In this document: piece by piece, positions 43,465 through 52,574 of the stretch
Numbering within the stretch: position 1 is the stretch's first letter
Layout of the letters: every line of letters starts with the position of its first letter
NCBI GenBank assembly: GCA_014802435.1
Contig: JAAVCG010000005.1
Span: forward strand, 124,001-188,000
Direction of reading: 5' to 3'
From: Bacteroides sp.
Lineage (GTDB): Bacteria; Bacteroidota; Bacteroidia; Bacteroidales; Muribaculaceae
DNA: 64,000 nt
Program-made: the position numbers and the translations under genes
Notes under the pieces: generated by a model
Told to the model about the DNA's origin: nothing
The model's database searches: none
Seen by the model: the letters and a program-made list of their open reading frames with translations, nothing else

Positions 43465-44345
43465 AATCCGGCAGATTTTACTAAGTTTTCACAATTGGCC
43501 GTCAGATAACTGATTGGAATCAGGCGTGACGTGATAATCATGTTCGGGTCAGTCATGTAGACCGACGGATTGGCGCGGAGGTCAAAAAGGGTCTCCGCAT
43601 TTGGCAGGGCAACGGCGCGCCATCCCTGAGGGAGATTCTTGGTGGAGTCCCACCAGCTTTGGTCGGGCGTTCCCGCACATATCAGAATTGGCTGAATGAG
43701 CCCGGCCTCCGTCAATTTATTGACCGAGATATTGGCTGAGAAGAAGACGCGCTCAGTGCGTCCTGCCTCGGGGCGTTCAAAGATGAGAATATAGGTCTGA
43801 ATGCCTGGAATTGTGTCATTAAGGTTTGATTTATTGCCGTTTATGTCAAAAACTTCAAGCGAAGGTATAGGGTTGCCCTCGGTGGAGTTTTTAATTGACA
43901 TGGCCTGGCCGAGGTAGTTTGCTCGCTCTTCATGGTTAAACTTCTTAAAGACAGCGGCGGCCTCGGCAAAGGAGAGGTAAACCTCAGGCGAGAAGGTTGA
44001 AGTAGTGTCAGAATAGAACTGCGCCCGGGCAATGTTGAGCAAGGTGCGGAAATCGTCGGGCTTCTTTTGAGAGTTCTTGATCAGGACGTTGATGCTGGTA
44101 AAGACCGTGTCGGCCTGGGCATGGGGAATGAATGACGCGAAGTCAGCGATGGTTTCGGCCATACGAGCCTTGGAGCTATAGGCGCTCTTCCAGGGGCATC
44201 GGTCCCAGAAATGTTCTACAATATAATTGGCTCTCGGGCGGCCAAAGGGCAGTGCTTCAGGCGCCGCCGGATAGGGGAACCATGTGTCGGCTGAAGCAAC
44301 AAATGCAGAAATTAATGTTAATATGCTGATTATTATACGATTCAT
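43461..44345 (-). CDS. DUF5106/thioredoxin-like exported protein
   Basis: A 294-residue exported protein, first gene of the nine-gene operon. Signal peptide 1-19 (ending VASADT). The first part (about 20-165) matches DUF5106: PEALPFGRPRANYIVEHFWDRCPW and a helical region with NIARAQFY. The second part (about 170-294) resembles a thioredoxin fold (TYILIFERPEAGR, ILICAGTPDQSW) without a CxxC active site, so it is unlikely to be a classical reductase. Function unknown; probably periplasmic. Confidence 0.7.
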   Translation of the reverse strand: MNRIIISILTLISAFVASADTWFPYPAAPEALPFGRPRANYIVEHFWDRCPWKSAYSSKARMAETIADFASFIPHAQADTVFTSINVLIKNSQKKPDDFRTLLNIARAQFYSDTTSTFSPEVYLSFAEAAAVFKKFNHEERANYLGQAMSIKNSTEGNPIPSLEVFDINGNKSNLNDTIPGIQTYILIFERPEAGRTERVFFSANISVNKLTEAGLIQPILICAGTPDQSWWDSTKNLPQGWRAVALPNAETLFDLRANPSVYMTDPNMIITSRLIPISYLTANCENLVKSAGL

Positions 44346-44367
44346 GAGTATATACTTTTTTCAATCT

Positions 44368-44400
44368 GCAAAATTAACAAAAAATCTGCAACCCCCCAAA
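44368..44400 (-). promoter_or_regulatory. Promoter of the DUF5106-mfd operon
   Basis: Minus-strand TAATTTTGC at 44368-44376 and TTTG at 44397-44400, 20 bp apart. The start codon of the first gene lies 22 bp downstream of the -7 element. Confidence 0.65.
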
Positions 44401-44420
44401 TTGTTATCCTTAAAAATAAT

Positions 44421-44454
44421 TAAAAGAAGAGCCGCCCACAATGAAGTGAGCGGC
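44421..44454 (-). terminator. Terminator downstream of pgk
   Basis: On the minus strand, GCCGC and GCGGC arms (44431-44454) with inner CAC/GTG pairs enclose a short loop, followed by TCTTCTTTTA. It lies 26 bp after the pgk stop. Confidence 0.8.
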
Positions 44455-44480
44455 CCGGAGTTTGCTTAATGGGAATGGGA

Positions 44481-45728
44481 TTAGCCCTTGATAGCAGCGA
44501 TGCCGGGGAGGATTTTGCCCTCGATGGCTTCGAGGAGGGCGCCGCCGCCGGTTGAAACATAGCTGACTTCGTCGGCCAGGCCAAACTTGTTGACGCAAGC
44601 AACTGAGTCGCCGCCGCCAACCAGAGAGAAGGCGCCATTCTTGGTAGCTTCAACAACAGCATCGGCAATTGCGCGAGAGCCGCCGGTGAAGTTGTCGAAT
44701 TCAAAGACGCCGGCAGGACCGTTCCAGAGGATGGTCTTGGCGGGGAGAATTGCGGCCTTGAAGAGTTCGCGGCTCTTGGGACCGGCATCCATGCCTTCCC
44801 AGCCTTCGGGGATTTCCATTACGGAGCAGATCTGAGTGTCGCAGTCGTTTTTGAAAGCATTGCCGGCAACGCAGTCAACGCCCAGCACGAGGTTCACACC
44901 CTTTTCCTTTGCCTTCTTCATGATGTCGAGGGCGAGGTCGAGCTTATCGGTTTCGCAGATTGAGTCACCGACGTTGCCACCCATAGCCTTGGCGAAGGTG
45001 TAGGTCATGCCGCCGCAAAGAATCAGGTTGTCAACCTTGTCCATGAGGTTCTCGATGATGCCGATTTTGGTTGACACCTTGGAGCCACCCATGATTGCGG
45101 TGAAGGGACGCTTGATGTCGCTGAGGATATTGTCAACGGCCTGCACTTCCTTTTCCATGAGGTAGCCGAGCATCTTGTCTTCCGGCTGGAAGTTGTCAGC
45201 GATAACGGCAGTTGAGGCGTGCTTGCGGTGAGCAGTGCCGAAGGCGTCGTTTACATAAACGTCGGCATATGAGGCCAGAGTCTTGGCGAATTCCTTCTGA
45301 GCCACTTTCATGGCCTTCTTGGCTTCTTCGTATGCGGGATCTTCCTTGTCGATGCCTACGGGCTTGCCTTCTTCTTCAGGGTAGAAGCGGAGGTTTTCAA
45401 GCAGGAGCACTTCGCCGGGCTTCAGGGCAGCAGCCTGGTCAGCAGCCTTGGCGCAGTCAGGGGCAAACTGAACGTCGGTGCCGAGAGCTTTGGCAACTAC
45501 GTCCTTGATTTGGCCCAGGCTCAGCTTGGGGTTTACTTTGCCTTTGGGTTTGCCCATATGGCTCATGATGATGAGCGAGCCGCCGTCGGCAAGAATCTTT
45601 TTCAGAGTGGGGAGTGCGCCGCGAATACGGGTATCGTCAGTAACGTGGCCGTTTTCGTCCAGGGGCACATTGAAGTCAACACGGACAATCGCCTTTTTGC
45701 CGGCGAAATTGTAATTGTCGATTTTCAT
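44481..45728 (-). CDS. pgk: Phosphoglycerate kinase
   Basis: Glycolytic ATP-making enzyme (1,3-bisphosphoglycerate to 3-phosphoglycerate). The 415-residue chain shows [12 protein letters not shown] near the start, [33 protein letters not shown] and the C-terminal [14 protein letters not shown] and [13 protein letters not shown]. Own promoter (45786-45817) and own terminator (44421-44454) make it a single-gene unit, in contrast to its neighbours, in line with a need for high expression. Confidence 0.98.
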   Translation of the reverse strand: MKIDNYNFAGKKAIVRVDFNVPLDENGHVTDDTRIRGALPTLKKILADGGSLIIMSHMGKPKGKVNPKLSLGQIKDVVAKALGTDVQFAPDCAKAADQAAALKPGEVLLLENLRFYPEEEGKPVGIDKEDPAYEEAKKAMKVAQKEFAKTLASYADVYVNDAFGTAHRKHASTAVIADNFQPEDKMLGYLMEKEVQAVDNILSDIKRPFTAIMGGSKVSTKIGIIENLMDKVDNLILCGGMTYTFAKAMGGNVGDSICETDKLDLALDIMKKAKEKGVNLVLGVDCVAGNAFKNDCDTQICSVMEIPEGWEGMDAGPKSRELFKAAILPAKTILWNGPAGVFEFDNFTGGSRAIADAVVEATKNGAFSLVGGGDSVACVNKFGLADEVSYVSTGGGALLEAIEGKILPGIAAIKG

Positions 45729-45785
45729 TTTGGTCAGTGAATTGTTTTATTGTTGTTTTGAATCGTTTTGTTTACTTTTTGAGCC

Positions 45786-45817
45786 GCAAATTTAAGAAAA
45801 AATCCCTGAAATATCAA
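45786..45817 (-). promoter_or_regulatory. Promoter of pgk
   Basis: Minus-strand TAAATTTGC at 45786-45794 fits TAnnTTTG, with TTG at 45815-45817, 20 bp upstream. It lies just past the end of the nonulosonic acid synthase gene. Confidence 0.6.
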
Positions 45818-45837
45818 TTTTTTCAGTGTTAAAACCT

Positions 45838-46845
45838 CTAAATTTTCTCAATTGGCTCGTCAGGGGAGTAGTCACGCAGGGCCTTTGTGCCGATTACGGA
45901 GTCCCAGAGCATGGGTGAAAGGCCGTTGGCCGGGCGCTTCGTTGTCAGGTTTTCATTGGTGAGCAGTTCACCCTTTTTGATATGTCCGGCGGCCACTATG
46001 GCGCGGCGGGCAATGATGAGATTACCCCGCTCGGAGTCAGCGACGGTTTTGTGTTTGTTGCCCAAGGCTTGTTCAACGGTTCGGATGCCGCTAACCATTT
46101 CGCGGAGTTCGTCGGGAGTGAGTGATGCTTTATGGTCCGGCCCGGGCAGGGCGCGGGAAAGTGTGAAATGCTTCTCTATGACTGCGGCTCCGAGGGCGAC
46201 TGCGGCAATCGGAATTGATATTCCGAGGGTATGGTCACTATAGCCAATGGCGCCACATCCGAGTTGGCGCAGGGTTTCCATAGCGCGGAGATTCACGTCG
46301 GAGGCGGGAGTGGGGTATTGTGTAGTGCAATGGAGCAGAGTGATTTGGTTGCGGTCAAGTCCGGCATCACAGAGAGCCGTCACAGCCGCGTTGACCTCAG
46401 GGAGAGTGGACATTCCGGTTGACAGCACTATGGGTTGACCCTTGGCGGCGATGGCTCGCAGATAAGGGAGGTTAGTGATTTCGCCGGAGGGTATTTTCCA
46501 AAAGTCCATGCCGATGTTGGCCAATTCTTCAATGCTTTCCTCATCAAAGGCAGTGGAGAGGAAGCCTATGCCTTGGCGGCGACATTCATCGGCCAGGTCC
46601 TTGAAGTCGTCGGCGGTCAGCTCCAGTGCCTTGAGCATGGCAAGCTGAGTGTCGCCTGATGCCGGATCATTCTCCGTTTGATAGATGGCTTTAGGGGCGG
46701 ATTTGCTGACCAGCTTTTCAGCCTTGAAGGTCTGGAATTTAATGTAGTCGGCACCGGCTTCGGCGGCGACACGAATCATCTCCATTGCGCGCTCTTTTGA
46801 TCCGCAATGGTTCACTCCTGCTTCGGCTATGATGATGGTCTTCAA
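45838..46845 (-). CDS. Nonulosonic acid synthase (NeuB/LegI family)
   Basis: Condenses a 2,4-diacetamido or N-acetylated hexosamine with phosphoenolpyruvate to a sialic-acid-like nine-carbon sugar. The 335-residue chain has the NeuB TIM barrel (IIAEAGVNHCGS, DYIKFQTFKAEKLVSKSA, WKIPSGEITNLPYL, STGMSTLPEV, TLLHCTTQYPTP, IGYSDHTLG, IEKHFTLSR) and an antifreeze-like SAF domain (about 275-335). A LegB-like dehydratase in the same operon favours legionaminate over N-acetylneuraminate. The start is TTG at 46845, supported by the conserved N-terminus; a heptamer repeat tract begins 3 bp upstream. Confidence 0.85.
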   Translation of the reverse strand: MKTIIIAEAGVNHCGSKERAMEMIRVAAEAGADYIKFQTFKAEKLVSKSAPKAIYQTENDPASGDTQLAMLKALELTADDFKDLADECRRQGIGFLSTAFDEESIEELANIGMDFWKIPSGEITNLPYLRAIAAKGQPIVLSTGMSTLPEVNAAVTALCDAGLDRNQITLLHCTTQYPTPASDVNLRAMETLRQLGCGAIGYSDHTLGISIPIAAVALGAAVIEKHFTLSRALPGPDHKASLTPDELREMVSGIRTVEQALGNKHKTVADSERGNLIIARRAIVAAGHIKKGELLTNENLTTKRPANGLSPMLWDSVIGTKALRDYSPDEPIEKI

Positions 46846-46848
46846 GTG

Positions 46849-46955
46849 TTTAGTGTTTAGTGTTTAGTGTTTAGTGTTTAGTGGGTGAGTTTTATAAGAT
46901 TTATAAGTCTTATAAGATTTATGAGGGGACTCATTTATTTTGTACTTTGTATTTT
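46849..46955. repeat. Composite tandem-repeat cassette in front of the synthase gene
   Basis: Five perfect 7-mers TTTAGTG (46849-46883), four 9-mers of TTATAAGAT type (about 46890-46927), then TGTATTTTT-like units to the neuD stop. It has the same order and orientation as the cassette at 31651-31809. It forms the only real gap in the eleven-gene operon. Confidence 0.9.
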
Positions 46956-47555
46956 TTATTTTGTATTTTTAGCGGGTATGCCGGTGTAGATGCCGGGTTC
47001 GAGGATGTCAGTGACTACGGCGGCACACATGCCGATGACTGCGCCGGAGCAGATTTTCACTCCGTTGCGCACACAGGCGTTTGCGCCGATGATGACGTCA
47101 TTGCCAATTTCAACCGAGCCACATATCGTGGCGCCCGGACCAATGAAGCAGTTTTCGCCAATCATGACGTCATGTTCAATGATTGCGCCGGAATTGATGA
47201 TGCAGTGTTTGCCAATCTTGGCACCGTTGATTATCGCGCCATGCATTATTGCCGATCCGGCCCCTAACTCCGTCGGGTTGACGCAAGTGGCCGTAGAGGC
47301 TATCAGAGTGAGGAATTTATGGCCGGGAGTCAGTCGGTCAATCAGCTGCCGGCGCGCTGTCAGGGAGTCATCGCGGCCTAATGCTACGGCGATATGAATC
47401 CATTCCGACGTTGCGGCATCGTCAACGCCTAAATATTCAATCGGCATGCCTTGAACGGGGTGCAGGTCCGTATAGCCCTTTATGGTGATGACCGAGGGTA
47501 TCATTTGAAGCAGGGAGCGGCAATGTCCGCCGCCGCCAATAAGAGTCAGTTCCAT
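46956..47555 (-). CDS. NeuD/PglD-family sugar O- or N-acetyltransferase
   Basis: A 199-residue acyltransferase with an N-terminal nucleotide/sugar-binding part (LIGGGGHCRSLLQMI) and a left-handed beta-helix of hexapeptide repeats (about 85-190: GAIINGAKIGKHCIINSGA, VMIGENCFIGPGATICG, IGNDVIIGANACV). The catalytic His is probably in SGAIIEHDVMIG. NeuD-type enzymes acetylate sialic acids or bacillosamine-like precursors; the neighbours fit nonulosonic acid synthesis. Overlaps the LegB gene by 1 bp. Confidence 0.86.
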   Translation of the reverse strand: MELTLIGGGGHCRSLLQMIPSVITIKGYTDLHPVQGMPIEYLGVDDAATSEWIHIAVALGRDDSLTARRQLIDRLTPGHKFLTLIASTATCVNPTELGAGSAIMHGAIINGAKIGKHCIINSGAIIEHDVMIGENCFIGPGATICGSVEIGNDVIIGANACVRNGVKICSGAVIGMCAAVVTDILEPGIYTGIPAKNTK

Positions 47556-48529
47556 CAGCGATTATATATTTCAGGTTTGTAGCGGCTGAGATTTTCAGGA
47601 TTGGTAAACCAGTCAATGGTCTTTTCCAGGCCTTGACGGAGGCTCACTTGAGGGCGCCATGGGGTCAGCGAAGTGATTACTCTGTTGTCGCCGCAAAGGC
47701 GCATAACTTCGCTTCCTTCAGGGCGAATACGGGCGGGGTCAGTCACGAAGTTTACTTTCTTGCCCATAATGTCGGCAATCATCCGGAGAGTATCTCCCAT
47801 GGAGATTTCCGTGCCGGAAGCAATGTTGATTTCGCGTCCTTCTATTCCGGGGGCGAGGGCCAGAGCGATGAATCCGCGGCAGGTGTCTTCAACGTAGTTG
47901 AAATCGCGTGTGGGCCTGAGGTCGCCACATTTTATTTCAGTCATGCCGGAGGCAATCTGCGAGATGATTGTCGGGATGAATGCTCGCGCGCTTTGTCGCG
48001 GCCCGTAAGTGTTAAAGGGTCGGGCAATGACTACGGGCAATTCAAACGCATTATGGAAGCTCAGAGCCAGGGCATCGGCGCCGATTTTCGTGGCCGAGTA
48101 GGGGCTTTGAGGCTGTTTGGGGTGTGTTTCAGGAATGGGCACCTCAAGGGCGGTTCCGTAGACCTCGCTTGTTGACGTGACTATCAGGCGCTTTACTCCG
48201 GCAGCGCGGGCTGCCTGACAGATGTTGAGGGTGCCTTTGATGTTGGTGTCGACATAGCTTTCCGGGGCTATGTAGCTGTAAGGAATGGCTATGAGTGCCG
48301 CCAGATGGAAAATCATTTCACACCCTTGAACCAGTTCGCGGCAGAATGAGGAGTCTCTGACGTCGCCGCTGACAATTTCAAGCGCCGGATGGCTGACTCC
48401 TTCAAGCCAACCCCAGTTATTAAATGAGTTATACAGGCAGAGCGCTCTAACCTCATAACCCTCGCGGAGCAGCATCTCCGTCAGGTGTGAGCCGATAAAT
48501 CCGTCAGCGCCGGTTACGAGTACTTTCAT
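47555..48529 (-). CDS. LegB-like NAD-dependent sugar-nucleotide 4,6-dehydratase
   Basis: A 324-residue extended short-chain dehydrogenase. Rossmann motif TGADGFIGSHL (7-17), then FHLAALIAIPYSYIAPESY, the catalytic STSEVYG and YSATK (Tyr, Lys), and RPFNTYGPRQSARAFIP. The family contains LegB, which makes the 4-keto-6-deoxy intermediate from UDP-GlcNAc (or GDP-GlcNAc) in legionaminic acid synthesis. Aminotransferase, epimerase/hydrolase and CMP-transfer enzymes of the pathway are not in this window. Overlaps the lipoprotein gene by 4 bp. Confidence 0.85.
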   Translation of the reverse strand: MKVLVTGADGFIGSHLTEMLLREGYEVRALCLYNSFNNWGWLEGVSHPALEIVSGDVRDSSFCRELVQGCEMIFHLAALIAIPYSYIAPESYVDTNIKGTLNICQAARAAGVKRLIVTSTSEVYGTALEVPIPETHPKQPQSPYSATKIGADALALSFHNAFELPVVIARPFNTYGPRQSARAFIPTIISQIASGMTEIKCGDLRPTRDFNYVEDTCRGFIALALAPGIEGREINIASGTEISMGDTLRMIADIMGKKVNFVTDPARIRPEGSEVMRLCGDNRVITSLTPWRPQVSLRQGLEKTIDWFTNPENLSRYKPEIYNR

Positions 48530-48969
48530 TGCTTTTTCAGGCTGTAAGTGATTGTTTTACCCTCATTTTCAAAGGTCAGGATAACATTTTCGCTCCCTTT
48601 TTTATGATAATGAAGAATGTTTTCACCTTTTTTGAGCATACTTTCAACCGGGGGATTGAAATCATATGCAAAGTCGCCGTCGGCCGTGTAGCTGAAGTCA
48701 AGGATGATGGTGTTGTCGCCTTGCTTCTTGAAGTCGGCAAAGTGTTGGCGATATTCTTCGTGAGGGTAGGTGGTTACAATGTCGCAGACGGATGTTTGAA
48801 ATTTGAAGAACATGTTGCGGTCATAGCCGTCCATCTTGACTCCGTCAATGGCGATTTCATCACATTGCCATGTACCGAACCAGAAGCCTATGTTTCCGTT
48901 ATTATGAGAGCATGAAGTCGCCGCCATCAGGGCTAACGCGGCCACTATCAGAAGGATAAATCTGCGCAT
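48526..48969 (-). CDS. Small lipocalin-like lipoprotein
   Basis: A 147-residue lipoprotein (lipobox ATSC, Cys20). The remaining chain reads as a single beta-barrel-like domain, beginning with GFWFGTWQCDEIAIDG, a lipocalin-style GxW start, and ending with VILTFENEGKTITYSLKK. Such lipocalin-like lipoproteins are common in Bacteroidales but have no defined role. It overlaps the Wzi gene by 22 bp and the LegB gene by 4 bp. Confidence 0.7.
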   Translation of the reverse strand: MRRFILLIVAALALMAATSCSHNNGNIGFWFGTWQCDEIAIDGVKMDGYDRNMFFKFQTSVCDIVTTYPHEEYRQHFADFKKQGDNTIILDFSYTADGDFAYDFNPPVESMLKKGENILHYHKKGSENVILTFENEGKTITYSLKKQ

Positions 48970-50501
48970 GGGGTTGATTTTTTAGTTTTGAAGTTGAAAA
49001 TCCCGGAATAGGAAACGGAGACGAGAGCGCCGAGATTATTTGTGTAGACAGAATTTCCGGCATCAAAGGCAAGCTGCGCGCCAACTTTCAGTCCGGCCAC
49101 TGAGCGGGGTCTCCACGTGACTTCGGCCATGGCGCTGAATGAGCCGGTAATCTTGGTTGCCGGAATGAAGATATTGCCGTAATATCGGCGATAGTTGGCC
49201 ATGGCGCGATAAGAGAGTTCGGGCATGAAGTCGCCCTCAATAGCACCGTGAATTCCCCAGAAGCGATTATGTAGATAGCGGGTGGTGGCGCCGCCGGTGT
49301 TTCTGACGGGTTCTACGGCCATTGGGGTGCCGATTGAGAGGCCATAGATTGCATATCCGTTATACCAGGCATTATTATAATAATCATCGGCTCCGGTTGC
49401 GCGGTTTTCGTTGAGCAGGGTGCCGGGATGATCGTCATAGTCATAATGAATCGGGCCGCTCTGGTTCATGAACGAGATGAACTCAATGAGAGCGCCGCCC
49501 AGGAGGCCGCGCCGGGCCGGTTTCCATTCCAGGCCCCAGAGTCCGTCCCAGCCGTTGAGCTTGCCAACTCCGGAACCGTCCTCCCAGGGCGACTGCATAT
49601 AGGCCTTGATTTCCGAACCGTCGTGAAGGCGGTAACGCAGGTGTAAATCCCAGTTGCCAACGTGATTACCGACAACGTAAGTTTCCCCCTCGCGAGGCAC
49701 GAGCATATCAAAGAAGTCACGGAATTTCACTCCATGGCCTTCAGTGCCTTGCATCTGCCCGTTACGGTAATAATGAGTGTAGCCGCCAAACTGGGCGCAG
49801 GCCTGCATACCAATGGTGACAGAGAAGTTTTCAGAGGGTTTTGTGCGGAAATAGAGGTTCTTATAGTTATACCACCATCCTTGGTTTATATGATAGTTGA
49901 AGTAGTTGTAACGGTCGTCCTGCCAGTGATTATCAGTGCTTTTGTAGTAGCCGATTTCACCTTGAATCTGCACCCATCCCTTGGTGAACGGAATGTTTTG
50001 GAAGTCAATGAATCCGGCTCTCGCTCCCGGAATGGGGCGGGTATTGGCGCTTTCTGAGAGGTCGCCGGAGGTGAGCCGCTCGTTGAGGAGCTTTGAGTGA
50101 AATTCCTTGAGGCCGACAGTCAGGAACACTCCGCGGAATTTCACTTCGCCATAGAGCTGATGGAGCCATATGTTTGACGTAGACCGGCGGTTGTTGACCC
50201 ATTGGCCGTTAAATCGCTCATAGGAAATGTCATTTGCCCCTCGGCCAATCCCTTCTGCGGCAAAGGCATAGCTGAACCGCTTGCTCAGGTCAATGGGCTT
50301 CCAGACGGCCAAGTCGAGGTTTGCCCCCTTGCCGGAGGTGATGCGGCCATTGCGCAGGGCGCTGACATAGTAAGGGGCAAATGCGTCAGAGCCCGCATTT
50401 GCTTCCAGTGAGGCCGAATAATTAATGGTGAAAGGCTCGGCCGCAAGACTCATTGACGCCGCAAGGAGGCAGAGAGCGAGAGTGGTTTTAAATTTCGTCA
50501 T
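48948..50501 (-). CDS. Wzi-family capsule assembly outer membrane protein
   Basis: A 517-residue outer membrane barrel. After a signal peptide (1-20, ending SLAA) the chain alternates aromatic and polar residues as in an 18-strand barrel (YSASLEANAGSDAFAPYYVS, YGEVKFRGVFLTVGLKEF, GWVQIQGEIGYYKSTD, WDLHLRYRLHDGSEIKAYMQ). Bacteroidales members of the Wzi group attach capsule or related surface glycans. Neighbours on both sides (CpsB-type phosphatase, nonulosonic acid genes) fit surface polysaccharide work. Confidence 0.85.
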   Translation of the reverse strand: MTKFKTTLALCLLAASMSLAAEPFTINYSASLEANAGSDAFAPYYVSALRNGRITSGKGANLDLAVWKPIDLSKRFSYAFAAEGIGRGANDISYERFNGQWVNNRRSTSNIWLHQLYGEVKFRGVFLTVGLKEFHSKLLNERLTSGDLSESANTRPIPGARAGFIDFQNIPFTKGWVQIQGEIGYYKSTDNHWQDDRYNYFNYHINQGWWYNYKNLYFRTKPSENFSVTIGMQACAQFGGYTHYYRNGQMQGTEGHGVKFRDFFDMLVPREGETYVVGNHVGNWDLHLRYRLHDGSEIKAYMQSPWEDGSGVGKLNGWDGLWGLEWKPARRGLLGGALIEFISFMNQSGPIHYDYDDHPGTLLNENRATGADDYYNNAWYNGYAIYGLSIGTPMAVEPVRNTGGATTRYLHNRFWGIHGAIEGDFMPELSYRAMANYRRYYGNIFIPATKITGSFSAMAEVTWRPRSVAGLKVGAQLAFDAGNSVYTNNLGALVSVSYSGIFNFKTKKSTPCADLSF

Positions 50502-51222
50502 TTTTCAGATTGGTCATTAATTTGAGGTCATGGCGGAAGTTGCGTGACTGGAGATATTCCTGAAGGAGTTTAACGTGTGACTCCCTGTGGATATCCGTTC
50601 CGATGAAGTCAACCATTCCATTCTCAAGCAGTTCCAGGGCTACGGAACGGATTGTCCGCCCGTATCTTCCGGCCAGCGAGAGCAGATTGATTTGAAACAT
50701 CAACCCCGAGTCATGGAGGTCACGATAACGCTGCGGATTTCCTTTGGCATAATATATATAGCGTTCCGGATGAGCCAGAATGGGGTTAAATCCCTCCATT
50801 TTGAGGTCAAAAATCACCGTGTCCATATCGTAGGGTTCCTGGGAGAAGGAGTTCTCAACCAGGAGATATTCTCCCGGCATCGGGGTAAGGTTTCCGGCCT
50901 TTAGCTGGCGCAGAAAGAAGTCGTCGAGCCTATATTCGGCGTGCCTGTGAAGTTCAATTTCCAGCCCCTGCCGCTGAATTTCAGCGCGGAGTTCTTCCGT
51001 TGGTCCGGCGAGGGTGACAGAGGTGTTTTCAAAGGTGTCTTGAGTGACGTGGGGTGAGGCGAAGACCCTCTGAAAGCCTAATTCCTGCATCTGAGTGAGC
51101 AGGGCGGCGGAGGTTTCAGCGTCGGGCGACCCATCGTCAACTCCGGGGATAATATGGCAATGGATATCCGTTTTGAAGGGTAATTCCGGCTTTTTGTGCC
51201 TGAAAAGGAAGTCAAACACCAT
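50488..51222 (-). CDS. CpsB/YwqE-type tyrosine-protein phosphatase (PHP domain)
   Basis: A 244-residue manganese-dependent phosphatase of the PHP family. Metal-binding motifs: DIHCHIIPGVDDG (19-31), SPHVTQ, HRHAEYRLDDFF, ILAHPERY and DFIGTDIHRESH. Relatives reverse phosphorylation of the BY-kinases (Wzc/CapB) that control polysaccharide chain length. No BY-kinase gene lies in this window. It overlaps cdsA by 11 bp and wzi by 14 bp. Confidence 0.9.
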   Translation of the reverse strand: MVFDFLFRHKKPELPFKTDIHCHIIPGVDDGSPDAETSAALLTQMQELGFQRVFASPHVTQDTFENTSVTLAGPTEELRAEIQRQGLEIELHRHAEYRLDDFFLRQLKAGNLTPMPGEYLLVENSFSQEPYDMDTVIFDLKMEGFNPILAHPERYIYYAKGNPQRYRDLHDSGLMFQINLLSLAGRYGRTIRSVALELLENGMVDFIGTDIHRESHVKLLQEYLQSRNFRHDLKLMTNLKNDEI

Positions 51223-52051
51223 AAGAGAACAGAATAAAGAAGAGAATTACTGCAACGGGAATTACGAGCAGAATGGAGTCTATGCGGTCAAGGATGCCGC
51301 CATGGCCCGGAATGAGATGTCCGGAGTCTTTCACGCCACAGGTGCGCTTGATGAGGCTCTCAATCAGGTCACCAAACGTTCCGGCAATGCTGACGGTAAG
51401 CCCCGTAAGAGCCAGTGAAACAACTCCCAAGCTGCTGAAATACCCGCTGAAGAGCCATCCGCAAACTCCGGCTATCACTACGGTAAACAGAGTGCCGCCC
51501 CAGAATCCTTCCCAGGTCTTTTTAGGCGAGATGCGTTCCCAGAGTTTATGTTTGCCCAGGGCCATTCCGGTCAGATAAGCAAAAGTATCGTTGACCCAGA
51601 CAAGGATAAACAGCAGCAGGAGCAGATGGGGGCTCAGGCGATAGACGACGGTCATCAGCGCGATGGGCAATGCGATGTAGAGCTGGCTCATCAGCGAGAG
51701 TGAAAGAGCAGTCAGGGCGTTGCTCTCCTTGATATAGAGCTGAATAATCAGTCGCAGGACAAGATAGAGCAGAAAAGTGACAATGCCCGGCATAAAGAGC
51801 ATTCCGGTCCAGGCCGTAACCACCATCAGGGCGGCGCCGACGCAGTCAAGTGAACGCAAGAGCAGTTCGGTAGTGGCCTCCGTCGGCGAGATGGGTTCCG
51901 GCTTTGTCATGGTCAGGAACTCATTGACCGCGAGAGTGGAGAGCAACAGCAGCAGAAGCAGAAAGACGAAGGGACCGCAGAGAATGCCGCAAACGATTAC
52001 GGCCACATAAACCGCGCCGAAAATTGCGCGGGTCAGCATATTAGAATTCAT
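51212..52051 (-). CDS. cdsA: Phosphatidate cytidylyltransferase CdsA
   Basis: Inner membrane enzyme that makes CDP-diacylglycerol, precursor of all phospholipids. It has eight or so membrane helices and the signature SPKKTWEGFWGGTLF then GDLIESLIKRTCGVKDSGHLIPGHGGILDRIDS near the C-terminus. Starts at 52084, 52057, 52051 and 52039 are possible; I chose 52051 because its N-terminus (MNSNMLTRAIFGAVYVAV) fits the family and the overlap with the upstream gene is small. With cls in this window, it completes part of phospholipid synthesis. Confidence 0.94.
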   Translation of the reverse strand: MNSNMLTRAIFGAVYVAVIVCGILCGPFVFLLLLLLLSTLAVNEFLTMTKPEPISPTEATTELLLRSLDCVGAALMVVTAWTGMLFMPGIVTFLLYLVLRLIIQLYIKESNALTALSLSLMSQLYIALPIALMTVVYRLSPHLLLLLFILVWVNDTFAYLTGMALGKHKLWERISPKKTWEGFWGGTLFTVVIAGVCGWLFSGYFSSLGVVSLALTGLTVSIAGTFGDLIESLIKRTCGVKDSGHLIPGHGGILDRIDSILLVIPVAVILFFILFSYGV

Positions 52052-52574
52052 CTTCATCGCTAAAGTCCTTGTTAGAGAGTTCATTCAGCGGGCGCATTAC
52101 GTTACAGAGCGTTTGCCCCCAATAGGTTGAAAAATCGTCGCGCAGCTGACTGAAGTATTCCAGCTGCTGTTCTAATTCAGAGTTTTTGACGTCTTCCACA
52201 AAGTCATACATCACCTGAAAGATGTCGGCCAGAGATTCGCTGACGGTGGCCGCAATCGGGGTGTCAGAGTATTTCATATCTTCATGGAAGGTTTCCAGGT
52301 AAGAATCGTCCTCACCAAGCAGGCCTGCAATATTGTCGCGCACCTGATTATAGTAAGCCTCGTCAAGATGCATTGCGTCGAGGGCATATTCCGGGTCAGA
52401 ATATTGGTCAGCGGAGAGGTCAGTGACGGAGATATAAATTCGCGGGAGCAGACGCACCATCTTTTCAATGAATTCATTGGGGGCAACAGATGGGGCCAGT
52501 TCTATGGCTTGGCAAAATTCATTTGCGAGGGCAATGACGGCCAGTTGATTGTTAGAAAGTCGGTTAGTAGCCAT
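52041..52574 (-). CDS. DUF5063-family protein
   Basis: A 177-residue all-helical cytoplasmic protein matching DUF5063: LAVIALANEFCQAIEL, MVRLLPRIYISVTDL, AYYNQVRDNIAGLLGEDDSY and FHEDMKYSDTPIAATVSESLAD. The C-terminus is acidic (DFSDEDEF). It overlaps nadD by 11 bp and the cdsA start region. The family has no known activity; its place between nadD and cdsA suggests a housekeeping function. Confidence 0.82.
   Translation of the reverse strand: MATNRLSNNQLAVIALANEFCQAIELAPSVAPNEFIEKMVRLLPRIYISVTDLSADQYSDPEYALDAMHLDEAYYNQVRDNIAGLLGEDDSYLETFHEDMKYSDTPIAATVSESLADIFQVMYDFVEDVKNSELEQQLEYFSQLRDDFSTYWGQTLCNVMRPLNELSNKDFSDEDEF

Noticed and set aside
44481..45728. Plus-strand frames inside pgk and other GC-rich genes
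   Set aside because: They are antisense shadows of highly conserved proteins with no motif of their own.
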